Shown here piece by piece: positions 10,305 to 20,347 of a stretch of 64,000 nt of DNA. The first letter of the stretch is position 1; each line of letters opens with the position of its first letter. The stretch covers positions 21,671-85,670 of the forward strand of contig JAAELT010000071.1 of assembly GCA_024226315.1 (NCBI GenBank), given 5' to 3'. The stretch is from a bacterium. GTDB taxonomy: Bacteria; Acidobacteriota; Thermoanaerobaculia; Multivoradales; J023. The notes under the pieces were generated by a model. It had not been told where the DNA came from and did no database searches. It saw nothing but the letters and a program-made list of their open reading frames with translations. Both the position numbers and the translations under genes were made by a program.

Positions 10305-10697
10305 GTGAGAAGCCCCTACGCCATCCACCGTCCGGTCGAGAACACCTACCTGGTGCGCGAGCGCGACAGACGCCTGCTGCGCGAGCTGCTGGGCGTGGTG
10401 GCCGTGGTGTTGGCGCTCGGCGGTGGCCTGCTCGCCTACACCTGGGTCCACATCGAGATCCTGGGCACCGGCTACCGGATCGACGATCACGAGAAGCGAC
10501 TGCACGAGCTGCTGGAGGAGGAGCGCCGGCTGCGCCTGGAGGCGTCGTACCAGGCCCACCCCGAGCGGATCGAGGAGCGCGCCCGGCAGGATCTGGACAT
10601 GCGGGAGCCGACGCTCGAACAGACCCTCTTCTACCAGGAGCTGACCTCCCAGGAGGTGGCCTCCCAGGAGCTCACCTCTCAGGAGCTGACACGGTGA
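10305..10697 (+). CDS. ftsL: FtsL-like cell division protein
   Basis: The 130-residue product has a short cytoplasmic N-terminus, one transmembrane helix (LLGVVAVVLALGGGLLAYTW) and a charged coiled-coil segment (HEKRLHELLEEERRLRLEA). These are the features of FtsL, which forms a complex with FtsB and FtsQ. The C-terminal tail is made of an imperfect repeat of TSQE(L/V)AS, which is unusual and probably variable. GTG 10305 has AGGAA upstream. The stop overlaps the ftsI start by four bases. Sequence identity in this family is low, so the call rests on topology and position. Confidence 0.85.
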   Translation: MRSPYAIHRPVENTYLVRERDRRLLRELLGVVAVVLALGGGLLAYTWVHIEILGTGYRIDDHEKRLHELLEEERRLRLEASYQAHPERIEERARQDLDMREPTLEQTLFYQELTSQEVASQELTSQELTR

Positions 10698-12682
10698 AGA
10701 GCAACCGGCTGATTCTGCTCGCGGTGCTCTCGGGCCTGTGGCTGTGCGCGATCTTGTTTCGCCTGTACGACCTGCAGGTGAATCGCCACGACAGCTTCCG
10801 GGACCTCGCCCTGAGGCAGCAGCAGAAGATGGTGAAGCTGCATCCCCCGCGCGGCACGATTTTCGACGCCGCCGGCCGCGAGCTGGCGGTGTCGGTGGAG
10901 GTGAGCTCGGCGACCGCCAATCCGCAGCTGGTCGAGGATCCCGCGGCGACCGCCGCGGCGCTGGCCACCGTGCTCGAGGTCGATGTCGAACGCCTCGAAA
11001 GGGCGCTGGCGTCGGACCGGGAGTTCGTGTGGGTGAAGCGCAAGCTCGATCCGCCGCAGGCGGCGCGGGTTCGGGCACTCGAGCTGGAGGGTGTCCAGTT
11101 CGTCCGCGAGTCGAAGCGCTACTACCCGCTGCGCAGCCTGGCGGCGCAGGTGCTGGGCTATGTCGGCACCGACAACACCGGCCTCGCCGGCCTCGAGTTC
11201 CTCTACGACGACACGGTGGCGAGCGAGCCCGGCCGCCGCAAGGTGGTGCGTGACGCCCGCCGCGGCACCGTGCTCTACCCCAACCTGGAGCGGGCGGACG
11301 CGAAGCCGGGCAAGGACCTGCACCTGACGCTCGACGCCGCCATCCAGCACGTCGTCGAGCGCGAGCTGACCGCGGCGATCGAGAGCACCGGCGCCAGCAA
11401 GGGCATGGTGGTGGTGATGGATCCGGCCACCGGCGGGATCCTCGCCATGGCCTCGCACCCCACCTTCGACCCCAACGACTTCAATGCCTACCCGAAGAGC
11501 CACTGGCGCAATCAGCCAGTCCAGGACGTCTTCGAGCCCGGCTCGACGTTCAAGCTGGTGACGCTGGCCGCGGCGCTCGAGGAGGGCGTGGTCGACCCGC
11601 TCGAGACTATCGACTGCGAGATGGGCGGCATCACGCTGTCCGGCGTGCGGATCGCCGACCACAGGTCCTTCGGCGACCTGACGACGCGCGAGATCATCGC
11701 CAAGTCTTCCAACGTCGGGACGATCAAGCTCGGCTTCGCCGCCGGCCGCGAGCGCCTGTGGCAGACGATCGGAAAGCTCGGCTTCGGCCGCCCGACGGGG
11801 ATCGACCTGCCCAGCGAGAGCTCCGGCATCTCGCGTCCTATCGGCAGCTGGTCGAAGCTGTCACCCGCCTACATCTCGTTTGGCCACGGCATCTCGGTCA
11901 CCGGCCTGCAACTGACGGGTGCCTTCGCGGTGATCGCCAACGGCGGCCGCCTGGTGGAGCCCTACATTGTCGCCTCGGTCGGCGACGAGCCGGCACGCAA
12001 GACAGTGGTCCGCGATTGGCCGATCTCGCCGTCCTCGGTGAGGCAGGCGCGCAGCATGCTCGAGAGCGTGGTGATCGAAGGCACCGCCAAGGCCGCCGCG
12101 TTGCCGGGGTATCGTGCCGCCGGCAAGACCGGCACGGCCCAGAAGGCGATCCCGGGGCAGGGCTACGTGGCCGGCAAGTACATCGCCAGCTTCGTCGGGT
12201 TCGCTCCGATCAGGGATCCCGCGCTGGTGTGCGCCGTGGTGCTGGACGAGCCCTGGCCGAGGTATCACGGCGGCGAGGCCGCGGCGCCGGTGTTCCAGAA
12301 GATCGCCACCCAGGTGCTGTTGCGCCTCGGCGTGCCGCCGGATCGCGGGCGGGACGAGACACCGCCGCCGGCCGGAAGGTCCCGGCGTTCGAACGTTCGG
12401 CGTGCCGCGGCGGAGCCTCGCCGGGCGGGCGCTGACGTGGAGGCGGTTGGAGCGGAGGTGGTCAGAGCGGAGGTGCCCGCCGGCACCGTGCCGGACTTCG
12501 CCGGGCTCTCTGCCCGCCAGGCGGTGTCGCTGTCCGCCGATGCCGGCCTTCATCTGGCGCTCAACGGTCACGGCGTGGTGGCGCGCCAGTCGCCCTCACC
12601 GGGCACGCCGCTGGAAGCCACGGGCGCCAGCGTCGAGCTCTGGCTCGCGGCCACGGGGCTTGTCGCCGAGGGGGTGATGTGA
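10694..12682 (+). CDS. ftsI: Division transpeptidase FtsI with C-terminal PASTA domain
   Basis: A class B penicillin-binding protein that cross-links septal peptidoglycan. The 662-residue product has an N-terminal membrane anchor, a dimerisation region with PPRGTIFDAAGRELAVS, and a transpeptidase domain. The catalytic SxxK serine lies in PGSTFKLVT near residue 283, SSN near 338, and KTGTAQ near 478. An Arg/Glu-rich linker leads to one PASTA domain (VPDFAGLSARQAVSLSADAG, about 597-650). PASTA is usual on PBP2x and SpoVD and less so on Gram-negative FtsI. GTG start overlaps ftsL (GTGA). Confidence 0.95.
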   Translation: MKSNRLILLAVLSGLWLCAILFRLYDLQVNRHDSFRDLALRQQQKMVKLHPPRGTIFDAAGRELAVSVEVSSATANPQLVEDPAATAAALATVLEVDVERLERALASDREFVWVKRKLDPPQAARVRALELEGVQFVRESKRYYPLRSLAAQVLGYVGTDNTGLAGLEFLYDDTVASEPGRRKVVRDARRGTVLYPNLERADAKPGKDLHLTLDAAIQHVVERELTAAIESTGASKGMVVVMDPATGGILAMASHPTFDPNDFNAYPKSHWRNQPVQDVFEPGSTFKLVTLAAALEEGVVDPLETIDCEMGGITLSGVRIADHRSFGDLTTREIIAKSSNVGTIKLGFAAGRERLWQTIGKLGFGRPTGIDLPSESSGISRPIGSWSKLSPAYISFGHGISVTGLQLTGAFAVIANGGRLVEPYIVASVGDEPARKTVVRDWPISPSSVRQARSMLESVVIEGTAKAAALPGYRAAGKTGTAQKAIPGQGYVAGKYIASFVGFAPIRDPALVCAVVLDEPWPRYHGGEAAAPVFQKIATQVLLRLGVPPDRGRDETPPPAGRSRRSNVRRAAAEPRRAGADVEAVGAEVVRAEVPAGTVPDFAGLSARQAVSLSADAGLHLALNGHGVVARQSPSPGTPLEATGASVELWLAATGLVAEGVM

Positions 12683-14169
12683 TGCGCCTCCACCAGCTGT
12701 TCGACGAGCTGCCGGCGCGGTACCTGCCGCCCGAGGATCCCGAGATCACCGGCATCCGGCACGATTCGCGCGAGGTCGCGCCTGGAGACCTGTTCGTGGC
12801 GATGACCGGCGAGAGCTTCGACGGCCGCGCGTTCGCCACAGGCGCGGCGGAGCTGGGCGCGGTGGCGGCGTTCGGCCGGGGGCCGGCGCCGGACGGGCTC
12901 GAGGTGCCCTGGGTGGAGGTCGAGGAGCCGCGCCGCTGGCTCGGACCGGTCTCGGCGCGCCTGTACGGTCATCCGGAAGAGCGGCTGAAGATGGTCGGCG
13001 TCACCGGCACCAACGGCAAGTCGACCGTGGCGACCCTGATCGCCCGCATGCTCGAGGCCGACGGCTGTCCGGCCGGCGTGCTGGGCACCCTGGGCTGTCA
13101 CTTCCGTGACATCTCCTACCCAGCGGGCAGGACGACGCGCGAGGCCAGCGAGGTCTTCAGGATCCTGGGGGAGATGCGCGCCTCGGGTGCCCGCGCCGCC
13201 GTGGTCGAGGTCTCCTCCCACGCCCTGGTGCTCGGCCGCCTGGCGGGGGCCAGCTTCGACGTCGCCCTGTTCACCAACCTGACGCGCGACCATCTCGATT
13301 TCCACGGCGATCTCGAATCGTACTTCGCCGCCAAGCGCCGGCTCTTCGATCAGCTCAAGCCGGCGGGCCGCTCGGTGGTGTCGCTGGGCGACGGCTTCGG
13401 CGAGCGCCTGGCGGCGGAGCTCGAGGGTCCGCTGACTTTCGGCCCCGGCGGCGCGGTCTCGGCGCTCGAGGCGGAGCTGGCTCTCGATGGCACCCGCGGC
13501 GTGATCGACACGCCGCGCGGCCGGATCCGCTTCCGCTCACCGCTGATCGGTCGCTACAACCTCGAGAACCTGGTGGCGGCGGTCGCGGCCGGCGAGGCCC
13601 TGGGCTTGTCGCACGAGTCGATCACCGCGGCCATCGGTGGCCAGGAGCCGCTGGCCGGGCGGCTCGATCCGGTCGAGGCCGGCCAGGGTTTTCCGGCCTT
13701 CATCGACTTCGCCCACACCCCCACCGCGCTCGAGGCGCTGCTGAGCTCGGTGGCCGAGCTGACCGAGCGCGAGATCGTGCTGGTCTTCGGCTGCGGCGGC
13801 GACCGCGACCAGGGCAAGAGGGTGATCATGGGCCGCATCGCCGGCCGTCTGGCGCAGGTGCCGGTGGTGACCTCGGACAATCCTCGCGGCGAGGATCCGG
13901 AGGCGATCCTCCAGATGGTCGAGGAGGGGCTGCGGGAGAGCGGCAACACCGGCTACCACCTGGTGGCCGATCGCGGTGAGGCGATCCGCCGCGCGGCGGC
14001 CTTGGCCGCCGAACGCGAGGACGCGGTGCTGCTGGTCGCGGGCAAGGGCCACCAGAGCGAGCAGATCGTCGGCGGTGAGAGGATGCCGTTCTCCGACCGC
14101 GAGGAGCTGGAGGCTGTATTGTCTGGAGCCGCGGACGGCTCGGTGGAGGTTTCCCATGGTCGAGCGTAG
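12682..14169 (+). CDS. murE: UDP-MurNAc-tripeptide synthetase MurE (meso-DAP type)
   Basis: MurE adds the third stem-peptide residue to UDP-MurNAc-L-Ala-D-Glu. The 495-residue product has the ATP loop GVTGTNGKSTVATLI, the carbamoyl-lysine region and the DNPRGEDP motif. DNPR is the meso-diaminopimelate specificity signature, so this cell wall is expected to be DAP-type. ATG 12682 shares one base with the ftsI stop; GTG 12679 is an alternative. murF starts 14 bases before the end of this gene. Confidence 0.96.
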   Translation: MRLHQLFDELPARYLPPEDPEITGIRHDSREVAPGDLFVAMTGESFDGRAFATGAAELGAVAAFGRGPAPDGLEVPWVEVEEPRRWLGPVSARLYGHPEERLKMVGVTGTNGKSTVATLIARMLEADGCPAGVLGTLGCHFRDISYPAGRTTREASEVFRILGEMRASGARAAVVEVSSHALVLGRLAGASFDVALFTNLTRDHLDFHGDLESYFAAKRRLFDQLKPAGRSVVSLGDGFGERLAAELEGPLTFGPGGAVSALEAELALDGTRGVIDTPRGRIRFRSPLIGRYNLENLVAAVAAGEALGLSHESITAAIGGQEPLAGRLDPVEAGQGFPAFIDFAHTPTALEALLSSVAELTEREIVLVFGCGGDRDQGKRVIMGRIAGRLAQVPVVTSDNPRGEDPEAILQMVEEGLRESGNTGYHLVADRGEAIRRAAALAAEREDAVLLVAGKGHQSEQIVGGERMPFSDREELEAVLSGAADGSVEVSHGRA

Positions 14170-15643
14170 CGCCGGGAGCGCGGCGGCGGCGATGGGCGGC
14201 CAGGTGGTGAGTGGCGATCCGGCGGTGATGTGGAACGGCGCCGCGATCGACTCGCGGAAGATCGAGGGGCGCGAGATCTTCTTCGCGCTGCCGGGCGAGC
14301 GGGCCGACGGTCACGACTTCGTGCCCGGGGCGCTGGCGCGTGGCGCCGGCGCGGTGGTGGTCCACCGCGATTTAGGCCCCGCCGCCCGGCTCGGCGAGGC
14401 GGCCTGCATCCGGGTCGAGGACACCTACGAGGCGCTGCACGCCCTGACCCGCGAGGTGCGCACCCAGGTGCCCGAGAGCCTCGTGGCGATCACCGGCTCG
14501 GCCGGCAAGACGACCACCAAGGAGCTGCTGGCGGCGATGCTCGGCCGCCGGTTCCGGACCGAACGCAGCCCGGGGAACCTCAACAACCTCTACGGCTTCC
14601 CGCTGTCGCTGCTGAACATCCGCGACGACTGCGCGTGGATGGTCGCCGAGATGGGCATGTCGACCCCCGGGGAGCTGCGCCAGGTCTCGCTCCTGGGCCG
14701 GCCCGACGCGGCGGTCTTCACCAATGTCCGGCCCGCCCACCTGGAGAACTTCGACAATCTTCGCGCCATCGCCGACGCCAAGGCCGAGCTGCTGGCCGGG
14801 CTGGGACAGGGCGGCCTGATCGTCGCCAACGCCGACGACCCGGAAGTGCTGCACATCGTCGAGCAGCATCGAGCCCGCTGCGAGGGAAGCGGCACGCGCT
14901 ACGTGCTGTACGGCATGGAGAGGGAAGACCAGGCGCCGGCGGACTCGCGGCCACAGGTCACCGCCAGCTCGCCGGAGAGCCTCGAAGGCCGGCCGGGGCA
15001 CCGCTTCGTGCTCAGCGCGGGCGGTGATTCGGCCGAGGTGGTGTTTCAGGTCCACGGCCTCTACAACGTCGAGAACTGCCTGGCTGCGGCTGCCTGCGCG
15101 CACACCCTGGGCGTGCCGCTGGCCGAGATCGCCGCCTCGGTGGCCGACTTCCGCGCCGGCGCCATGCGCGGCGAGGTGCATCGTCTGGGCGGGCTCACCC
15201 TGGTCGATGATTCCTACAACTCAAACCCCGATGCCGCTGTCCGGGCGCTCGAGAGCGCTCGCCGGCTGGAGGCGCGGCGATACGTGGCGGTGCTGGGCGA
15301 CATGCTCGAGCTGGGGCCCGGGGCGCCGGCCTTTCATCGCGCGGTGGGTGATCGCGCCGCCGCGCTCGGATTCGCCGTGGTCGTGGGCGTCGGCGAGCTG
15401 GCGCGCGAGATCGTCGCGGCGGCGGCTCGCGGCGGCGCCGAGACGCTGTGGTTCGAAGACGCCGAGCAGGCGGCGGACTGGGCGTCGCGGGTGGTTTCAG
15501 GCGCTGATCTCGGCGCCGGCGACCTGGTTCTGGTCAAGGGCTCGCGCGGCGTGGGCCTCGAGGTCGTGGCCAGGATGATGATCACCGAGCCGTCCGCGGC
15601 TCCAGACAACACCGTGGGTGATGTGGATGAGCGGCAGAACTGA
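14156..15643 (+). CDS. murF: UDP-MurNAc-pentapeptide synthetase MurF
   Basis: MurF adds D-Ala-D-Ala to complete the UDP-MurNAc-pentapeptide. The 495-residue product carries [18 protein letters not shown] at the N-terminus, the ATP loop [32 protein letters not shown] and [13 protein letters not shown] 14156 has GGAGG six bases upstream and lies inside the end of murE. No ddl gene for the D-Ala-D-Ala substrate is in the window. Confidence 0.96.
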   Translation: MVERSAGSAAAAMGGQVVSGDPAVMWNGAAIDSRKIEGREIFFALPGERADGHDFVPGALARGAGAVVVHRDLGPAARLGEAACIRVEDTYEALHALTREVRTQVPESLVAITGSAGKTTTKELLAAMLGRRFRTERSPGNLNNLYGFPLSLLNIRDDCAWMVAEMGMSTPGELRQVSLLGRPDAAVFTNVRPAHLENFDNLRAIADAKAELLAGLGQGGLIVANADDPEVLHIVEQHRARCEGSGTRYVLYGMEREDQAPADSRPQVTASSPESLEGRPGHRFVLSAGGDSAEVVFQVHGLYNVENCLAAAACAHTLGVPLAEIAASVADFRAGAMRGEVHRLGGLTLVDDSYNSNPDAAVRALESARRLEARRYVAVLGDMLELGPGAPAFHRAVGDRAAALGFAVVVGVGELAREIVAAAARGGAETLWFEDAEQAADWASRVVSGADLGAGDLVLVKGSRGVGLEVVARMMITEPSAAPDNTVGDVDERQN

Positions 15644-16728
15644 TGCTCTACCACTTGCTCTACCCTCTGCACGAGCTCTCGGGCGCGTTCAATGTCTTTC
15701 GGTACATCACGTTCCGGACAGCAGCGGCGGTGGTCACCGCACTGGCCCTGTCGTTGCTCCTCGGGCCGTGGGTGATCCGCACCCTGCGGCGACTGTCGGT
15801 CGGCCAGAACATCCGCGAGGTCGGGCCGCAGTCGCACCAGGTGAAGGCCGGGACGCCGACCATGGGCGGTCTGCTGATCCTGCTCTCGTTCCTCACCTCG
15901 ACCCTGTTGTGGGCCAACCTGAAAAACCCCTTCGTCTGGCTCGCCGTCGGCGTGACGGTCGCCTTCGGGCTGATCGGCTTCGCCGACGACTACATCAAGG
16001 TCAAGCGGGGTCGCAACCTGGGGCTGACCTCACGGGCGAAGTTCCAGCTGCAGCTGCTGGTCGCCGCGGCCGCTGCCCTGGTGCTGCTCTGGCTGCCGGA
16101 CCGCTACGGCTTCGAGTCCACCCTGACCTTCCCGTTTTTCAAGCAGTTCGCCCCCGACCTGGGGTGGTTCTACGTGCCCGTGGTCATGCTGGTGCTGGTC
16201 TCGGCCTCGAACGCGGTCAACATCACCGACGGCCTCGACGGCCTGGCGATCGGCTCGACCCTGATCGCCGCCGCCACCTACGCCATTTTCACCTACGTGG
16301 CGGGGCACGCGCTGGTGGCCGCCTACCTGCAGATCCCGGCGATCGCCGGGGTCGGGGAGGTGACGATTTTCTGCGGCGCTCTGGTGGGCGCCAGCCTGGG
16401 CTTCCTGTGGTTCAACAGCCACCCGGCCGAAGTGTTCATGGGCGACGTCGGCTCGCTGGCTCTCGGTGGCGCGATCGGCATCGTGGCGGTGCTGTGCAAG
16501 CAGGAGCTGGTGTTGCTGCTGGTCGGCGGCCTGTTCGTGCTCGAGGTCGGCTCGGTGATCATCCAGGTGGCGTCGTTCAAGCTCACCGGCAAGCGGGTCT
16601 TCCGCATGGCGCCGCTGCATCATCATTTCGAGCTCAAGGGCTGGTCGGAGCCCAAGATCATCGTCCGTTTCTGGATCCTGGCGGTGCTCTTCGCGCTGCT
16701 CAGCCTCTCCACCTTGAAGCTGCGGTAG
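15643..16728 (+). CDS. mraY: Phospho-MurNAc-pentapeptide translocase MraY
   Basis: MraY transfers phospho-MurNAc-pentapeptide to undecaprenyl phosphate, making lipid I at the inner membrane. The 361-residue product has about ten hydrophobic segments. Family signatures are [50 protein letters not shown] and [17 protein letters not shown], including the catalytic aspartates and the HHH loop. The start shares one base with the murF stop (TGATG). Confidence 0.98.
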   Translation: MLYHLLYPLHELSGAFNVFRYITFRTAAAVVTALALSLLLGPWVIRTLRRLSVGQNIREVGPQSHQVKAGTPTMGGLLILLSFLTSTLLWANLKNPFVWLAVGVTVAFGLIGFADDYIKVKRGRNLGLTSRAKFQLQLLVAAAAALVLLWLPDRYGFESTLTFPFFKQFAPDLGWFYVPVVMLVLVSASNAVNITDGLDGLAIGSTLIAAATYAIFTYVAGHALVAAYLQIPAIAGVGEVTIFCGALVGASLGFLWFNSHPAEVFMGDVGSLALGGAIGIVAVLCKQELVLLLVGGLFVLEVGSVIIQVASFKLTGKRVFRMAPLHHHFELKGWSEPKIIVRFWILAVLFALLSLSTLKLR

Positions 16729-16735
16729 GGAAGTG

Positions 16736-18124
16736 ATGCAGGTACCCTGGAGCAACGAGGAGTGGCGGCGAGTGGCGGTCTTCGGACTCGGCATCTCGGG
16801 CCGCGCGGCGGCCTGTTTGCTGCGTGGCCGCGGCGTCGGCGTGGTGGCCTACGACGACCGGCCGCTCGAGCAGCTCGACACCACTGATCTCGACCGCGAT
16901 CCGGGCGTCGAGCTGCGTCCGGGCGGCGTCGGGGCAGGCGAGCTGCGCGGGCTCGACGGCGTCGTCACCAGCCCGGGGCTGCCGATCACCCATCCGCTGA
17001 TCGAGGCGGCGCACCGGCTTCAGCTGCCGGTCATCGCCGAGGTCGAGCTGGCCTTCTTTCTGCTCGAGGGCGAGGTGATCGGCATCACCGGCTCCAACGG
17101 CAAGAGCACCACCACGGCGCTGGCCGGAGCGATGCTCGAAGCCGCCGGCCGCAAGGTGGAAGTGTGCGGCAACATCGGGGCGGCCCTGTCGTCGCGGGCC
17201 GAGGGCGCGTCGGGCCGGGTCTTCGTGGTCGAGCTGTCGAGCTTCCAGCTCGAGACGGTCGACCGCTTTCATCCCCGCAGTGCGGCGCTGCTCAACATCT
17301 CGGCCGATCATCTCGATCGCCATCTGGACATCGAGACCTACCGGCGGATCAAGGCGGCGATCTTCGAGCGCCAGCACGCCGGCGATCTGGCGGTGCTCAA
17401 CGCCGACGATCCGCTGGTCGCGACGCTCGAGGTGCCGTCGCGCCGGCGCTTCTTCTCCTCGCGGGGCGAGGTTGCCGACGGCTGCTACCCGCAGGGCGAC
17501 GCGGTCATGGAGGCGCTGCCGGGCGCGGAGCCGACCGAGCTCTTCCAGCGCGCCGATCTGCCGCTGCCCGGTCCGCACAACCTGGAGAACGCCATGGCGG
17601 CGGCGCTGCTCGCTCGGGCGCACGGCGCCGAGCCGGACGACATCTCGGCCGGCATGCGGGCCTTTCGTGGTCTGCCGCACCGGCTCGAGCTGGTCGCCGA
17701 TCGCGGCGGCGTGGCCTGGTACGACGACTCCAAGGGCACCAACGTGGCGGCGACTCTGCGCTCGCTCGAGGGCTTCGCCGACGGCGCCGTCCACGTCATC
17801 CTCGGCGGTCGCCACAAGGGCGGCGACCTGTCCGAGCTGCGTCCGGTGCTCGAGAGCAAGGCACGGCGGGCCTATCTGATCGGCGAGGCGGCCGAGGAGC
17901 TCGCCCGCGTGCTGGCACCGGACGTGCCGATCGAGGCGGTCGGCACCCTGGAGCGCGCGGTGGCGCGGGCCGCCGCCGACGCTCGGCCCGGTGAGGTCGT
18001 CCTGCTGTCGCCGGCGTGCGCGAGCTTCGACCAATTCGACAACTTCGCTGAGCGTGGCCGCGCGTTTCAGCGCCTGGTGAGCGAGCTCGAAGGAGGCCGT
18101 CTTGGCGCGCAAGCTGGTCTTTGA
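16736..18124 (+). CDS. murD: UDP-MurNAc-L-alanine:D-glutamate ligase MurD
   Basis: MurD adds D-glutamate to UDP-MurNAc-L-Ala. The 462-residue product contains a nucleotide-binding N-terminus (VFGLGISGRAAACLLRG), the ATP loop GITGSNGKSTTTALAG, NISADHLDRH and the C-terminal LSPACASFDQFDNFAERG. ATG 16736 was chosen over the adjacent in-frame GTG 16733. The last 23 bases overlap ftsW in another frame. Confidence 0.96.
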   Translation: MQVPWSNEEWRRVAVFGLGISGRAAACLLRGRGVGVVAYDDRPLEQLDTTDLDRDPGVELRPGGVGAGELRGLDGVVTSPGLPITHPLIEAAHRLQLPVIAEVELAFFLLEGEVIGITGSNGKSTTTALAGAMLEAAGRKVEVCGNIGAALSSRAEGASGRVFVVELSSFQLETVDRFHPRSAALLNISADHLDRHLDIETYRRIKAAIFERQHAGDLAVLNADDPLVATLEVPSRRRFFSSRGEVADGCYPQGDAVMEALPGAEPTELFQRADLPLPGPHNLENAMAAALLARAHGAEPDDISAGMRAFRGLPHRLELVADRGGVAWYDDSKGTNVAATLRSLEGFADGAVHVILGGRHKGGDLSELRPVLESKARRAYLIGEAAEELARVLAPDVPIEAVGTLERAVARAAADARPGEVVLLSPACASFDQFDNFAERGRAFQRLVSELEGGRLGAQAGL

Positions 18125-19187
18125 TCGCGGCCTGTTCGCGACCGTGCTGATGCTCACCGGCCTGGGCCTGGTCATGGTGTACTCGGCTAGCGCCGCGCTC
18201 GCCCGAGACAGCGGTATGTCGTTCAATCCGCTCTTCGTCAAGCAGAGCATCGCCGGGTTGCTCGGCCTGGCCGCCATGCTGACGTTGATGCACGTCGACT
18301 ACCGGATCCTGCGCCGTCCGGCGGTGATCTACACCGCGCTGGGCGGGGCCTTGCTCCTGCTCGTCGCCGTGCTCTTCACGCCCGAGATCAACAACGCCCG
18401 GCGCTGGTTCTTCATCGCCGGAGTGTCGGTGCAGCCGTCGGAGCTGGCCAAGCTCGTGCTGATCCCCTTCCTGGCGTATCAGATCGATCGCAAGTCCGAT
18501 CGCATCAACAGCTTCTCGTTCCTGATTCCCTGCGCCGGCGCCACCGGGCTGATGGTCGCCCTGGTGGTTCTGGGGCGCGACCTCGGGACGATGATCCTGC
18601 TCTCTATCCCGCCGCTGGTGATGGTCTTCCTCGCCGGTCTCAGGGCCCGGTATCTGCTCGCCGGGGGCGCGGTCATGGTGCCGCTGGTGGCCCTCGCCGT
18701 GATCACCGAGCCGTACCGGTGGAAGCGCCTGACGGCCTTTCTGGCGCCCGAGAACGATCCGCTCGGCACCGGCTTCCAGCCGCTGCAGTCGCTGATCGCG
18801 GTGGGCTCCGGCGGGCTCTTCGGGCTGGGTCCGGGCAACAGCATGCAGAAGCTCTTCTTCCTGCCCTCGCCCCACGCCGACTTCATCTTCTCGATCGTCG
18901 CCGAGGAGCTGGGTTTCCTGGGGGCCGTTTTCCTGGTGGCGCTGTTCGCGGCCTTCTTGTGGCGCGGCGTGCTCGCCGGCATGGGAGCGCCGGACCTCTT
19001 CGGGCGCTACCTGGCCTGGGGCCTCACCTGCATGGTGGTTGCCCAGGCGCTGATCCACATGAGCGTGGCGCTGTCCCTGATGCCGACCACCGGCGTGCCG
19101 CTGCCGCTCATCTCCCACGGCGGCTCGTCTCTGCTCACCACCCTGGCCGCCTGCGGCCTGATCCTCAACGTCTCCCAGCACCGATGA
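18102..19187 (+). CDS. ftsW: Septal peptidoglycan polymerase FtsW
   Basis: FtsW is the SEDS-family glycosyltransferase that polymerises lipid II at the septum with FtsI. The 361-residue, about ten-helix product has GLVMVYSASAA, NNARRWF, VQPSELAKLVLIPF, and the signature TGVPLPLISHGGSS. The start is TTG 18102 with AGGAGG seven bases upstream, inside the end of murD. The stop overlaps the murG start. Confidence 0.96.
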   Translation: MARKLVFDRGLFATVLMLTGLGLVMVYSASAALARDSGMSFNPLFVKQSIAGLLGLAAMLTLMHVDYRILRRPAVIYTALGGALLLLVAVLFTPEINNARRWFFIAGVSVQPSELAKLVLIPFLAYQIDRKSDRINSFSFLIPCAGATGLMVALVVLGRDLGTMILLSIPPLVMVFLAGLRARYLLAGGAVMVPLVALAVITEPYRWKRLTAFLAPENDPLGTGFQPLQSLIAVGSGGLFGLGPGNSMQKLFFLPSPHADFIFSIVAEELGFLGAVFLVALFAAFLWRGVLAGMGAPDLFGRYLAWGLTCMVVAQALIHMSVALSLMPTTGVPLPLISHGGSSLLTTLAACGLILNVSQHR

Positions 19188-20347
19188 CGCCGATGACTCA
19201 GCCACTGAACCCAGACACCGGCACCGAAGCCCGGGAACCGCACGCGCTGCTCTCGGGCGGCGGCAGCGGTGGTCACGTGTTTCCCGGCCTGGCGATCGCG
19301 GAGGAGCTCGGGCGCCGCGGTTGGCGGGTGAGCTGGGCCGGCTCGGGGCGGGGGATCGAGGCGCGCCTTGTGAGCGAGCGTTCCATCCCCTTCCATGCCC
19401 TGCCGGCGCGGCCGCTGGTCGGCCAGGGTCTCTACGGCAAGGCGCGGGCCGCCGCCACCCTGGCGCGCTCGGCGTGGAGCGCCCGGTCGCTGATCCGGCG
19501 GCTGTGTGCCCGGGTGGTGGTCGGCACCGGCGGCTATGCCTCGGCACCGGCGGTGGTCGGCGCCGCCCTGGCGGCGCGCCCGGTGCTGCTGCTCGAGCCC
19601 AACGCCGAGGCCGGCTTCGCCAATCGCTGGCTGTCGCGGCTGGCGTCGGAGGCGGCGGTGGCCTTCGACGAAACGGCTCAGCAGCTCAAATGCCCGTCGA
19701 GCGCCACCGGGATTCCGGTGCGCTCGGAGTTTTTCACCGTCGCCGAGGATCTGCCGGCGAGCCCGCCCTGGCGCCTGCTGGTCCTGGGTGGCAGCCAGGG
19801 CGCCCGGCAGATCAACGAGCTGGTGCCTCGCGCTCTCGGCCTGCTGGCCGACCGGGATATCACGGTATGCCACCAGACGGGCGAGAAGCACCTGGAGTCG
19901 ACCACCGAGGCCTACCGGGCCGCCGGCCTGGCGGAGGTGATCGCGCCCAGCGCGGCATGCCGTTTCGAGACCGAGTGCCGTTTCGAGACCGTCGCGTTTC
20001 TCGACGACGTCTCGGCGGCCATGGCGCGCAGCCACTTGATCGTCTCGCGGGCCGGGGCGATCACCCTGGCCGAGATCTGCGCCGCCGGCCGCCCCAGCCT
20101 GCTGGTGCCACTGGCCCTGGCCGGCGACCACCAGGCCGCCAACGCCCGCGGTCTGGCCAAGGCCGGCGCCACCGAGATCCTCCCCCGCGAGGCCGGCGAG
20201 GCGGACCTGGCGGAGATCCTCGGCCGTCTGCTCACCGCCGACTCACCACTCGCCGCCATGGCGCGAAACGCTCGCGAGCTGGGTCGTCCCGATGCCGCGG
20301 AGGCGATCGCCGACCGCGTGGAGTTTCTCGGGGAGGAGGCGAGCTGA
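19184..20347 (+). CDS. murG: Lipid II synthase MurG
   Basis: MurG transfers GlcNAc to lipid I on the cytoplasmic face. The 387-residue product has the glycine-rich loop LLSGGGSGGHVFPGLAIAEE, VLGGSQGARQIN and the UDP-GlcNAc site SRAGAITLAEI with PLALAGDHQAANA. An oddity is a small tandem duplication, CRFETECRFETV, just before FLDD, encoded by two near-identical 15-base units around 19965-19990. ATG 19184 overlaps the ftsW stop; ATG 19193 is also possible. Confidence 0.96.
   Translation: MTPMTQPLNPDTGTEAREPHALLSGGGSGGHVFPGLAIAEELGRRGWRVSWAGSGRGIEARLVSERSIPFHALPARPLVGQGLYGKARAAATLARSAWSARSLIRRLCARVVVGTGGYASAPAVVGAALAARPVLLLEPNAEAGFANRWLSRLASEAAVAFDETAQQLKCPSSATGIPVRSEFFTVAEDLPASPPWRLLVLGGSQGARQINELVPRALGLLADRDITVCHQTGEKHLESTTEAYRAAGLAEVIAPSAACRFETECRFETVAFLDDVSAAMARSHLIVSRAGAITLAEICAAGRPSLLVPLALAGDHQAANARGLAKAGATEILPREAGEADLAEILGRLLTADSPLAAMARNARELGRPDAAEAIADRVEFLGEEAS

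Noticed and set aside
9258..11078. 606-residue minus-strand frame
   Set aside because: Antisense to rsmH, ftsL and ftsI.
16700..18277. 525-residue minus-strand frame
   Set aside because: Antisense to murD and ftsW.
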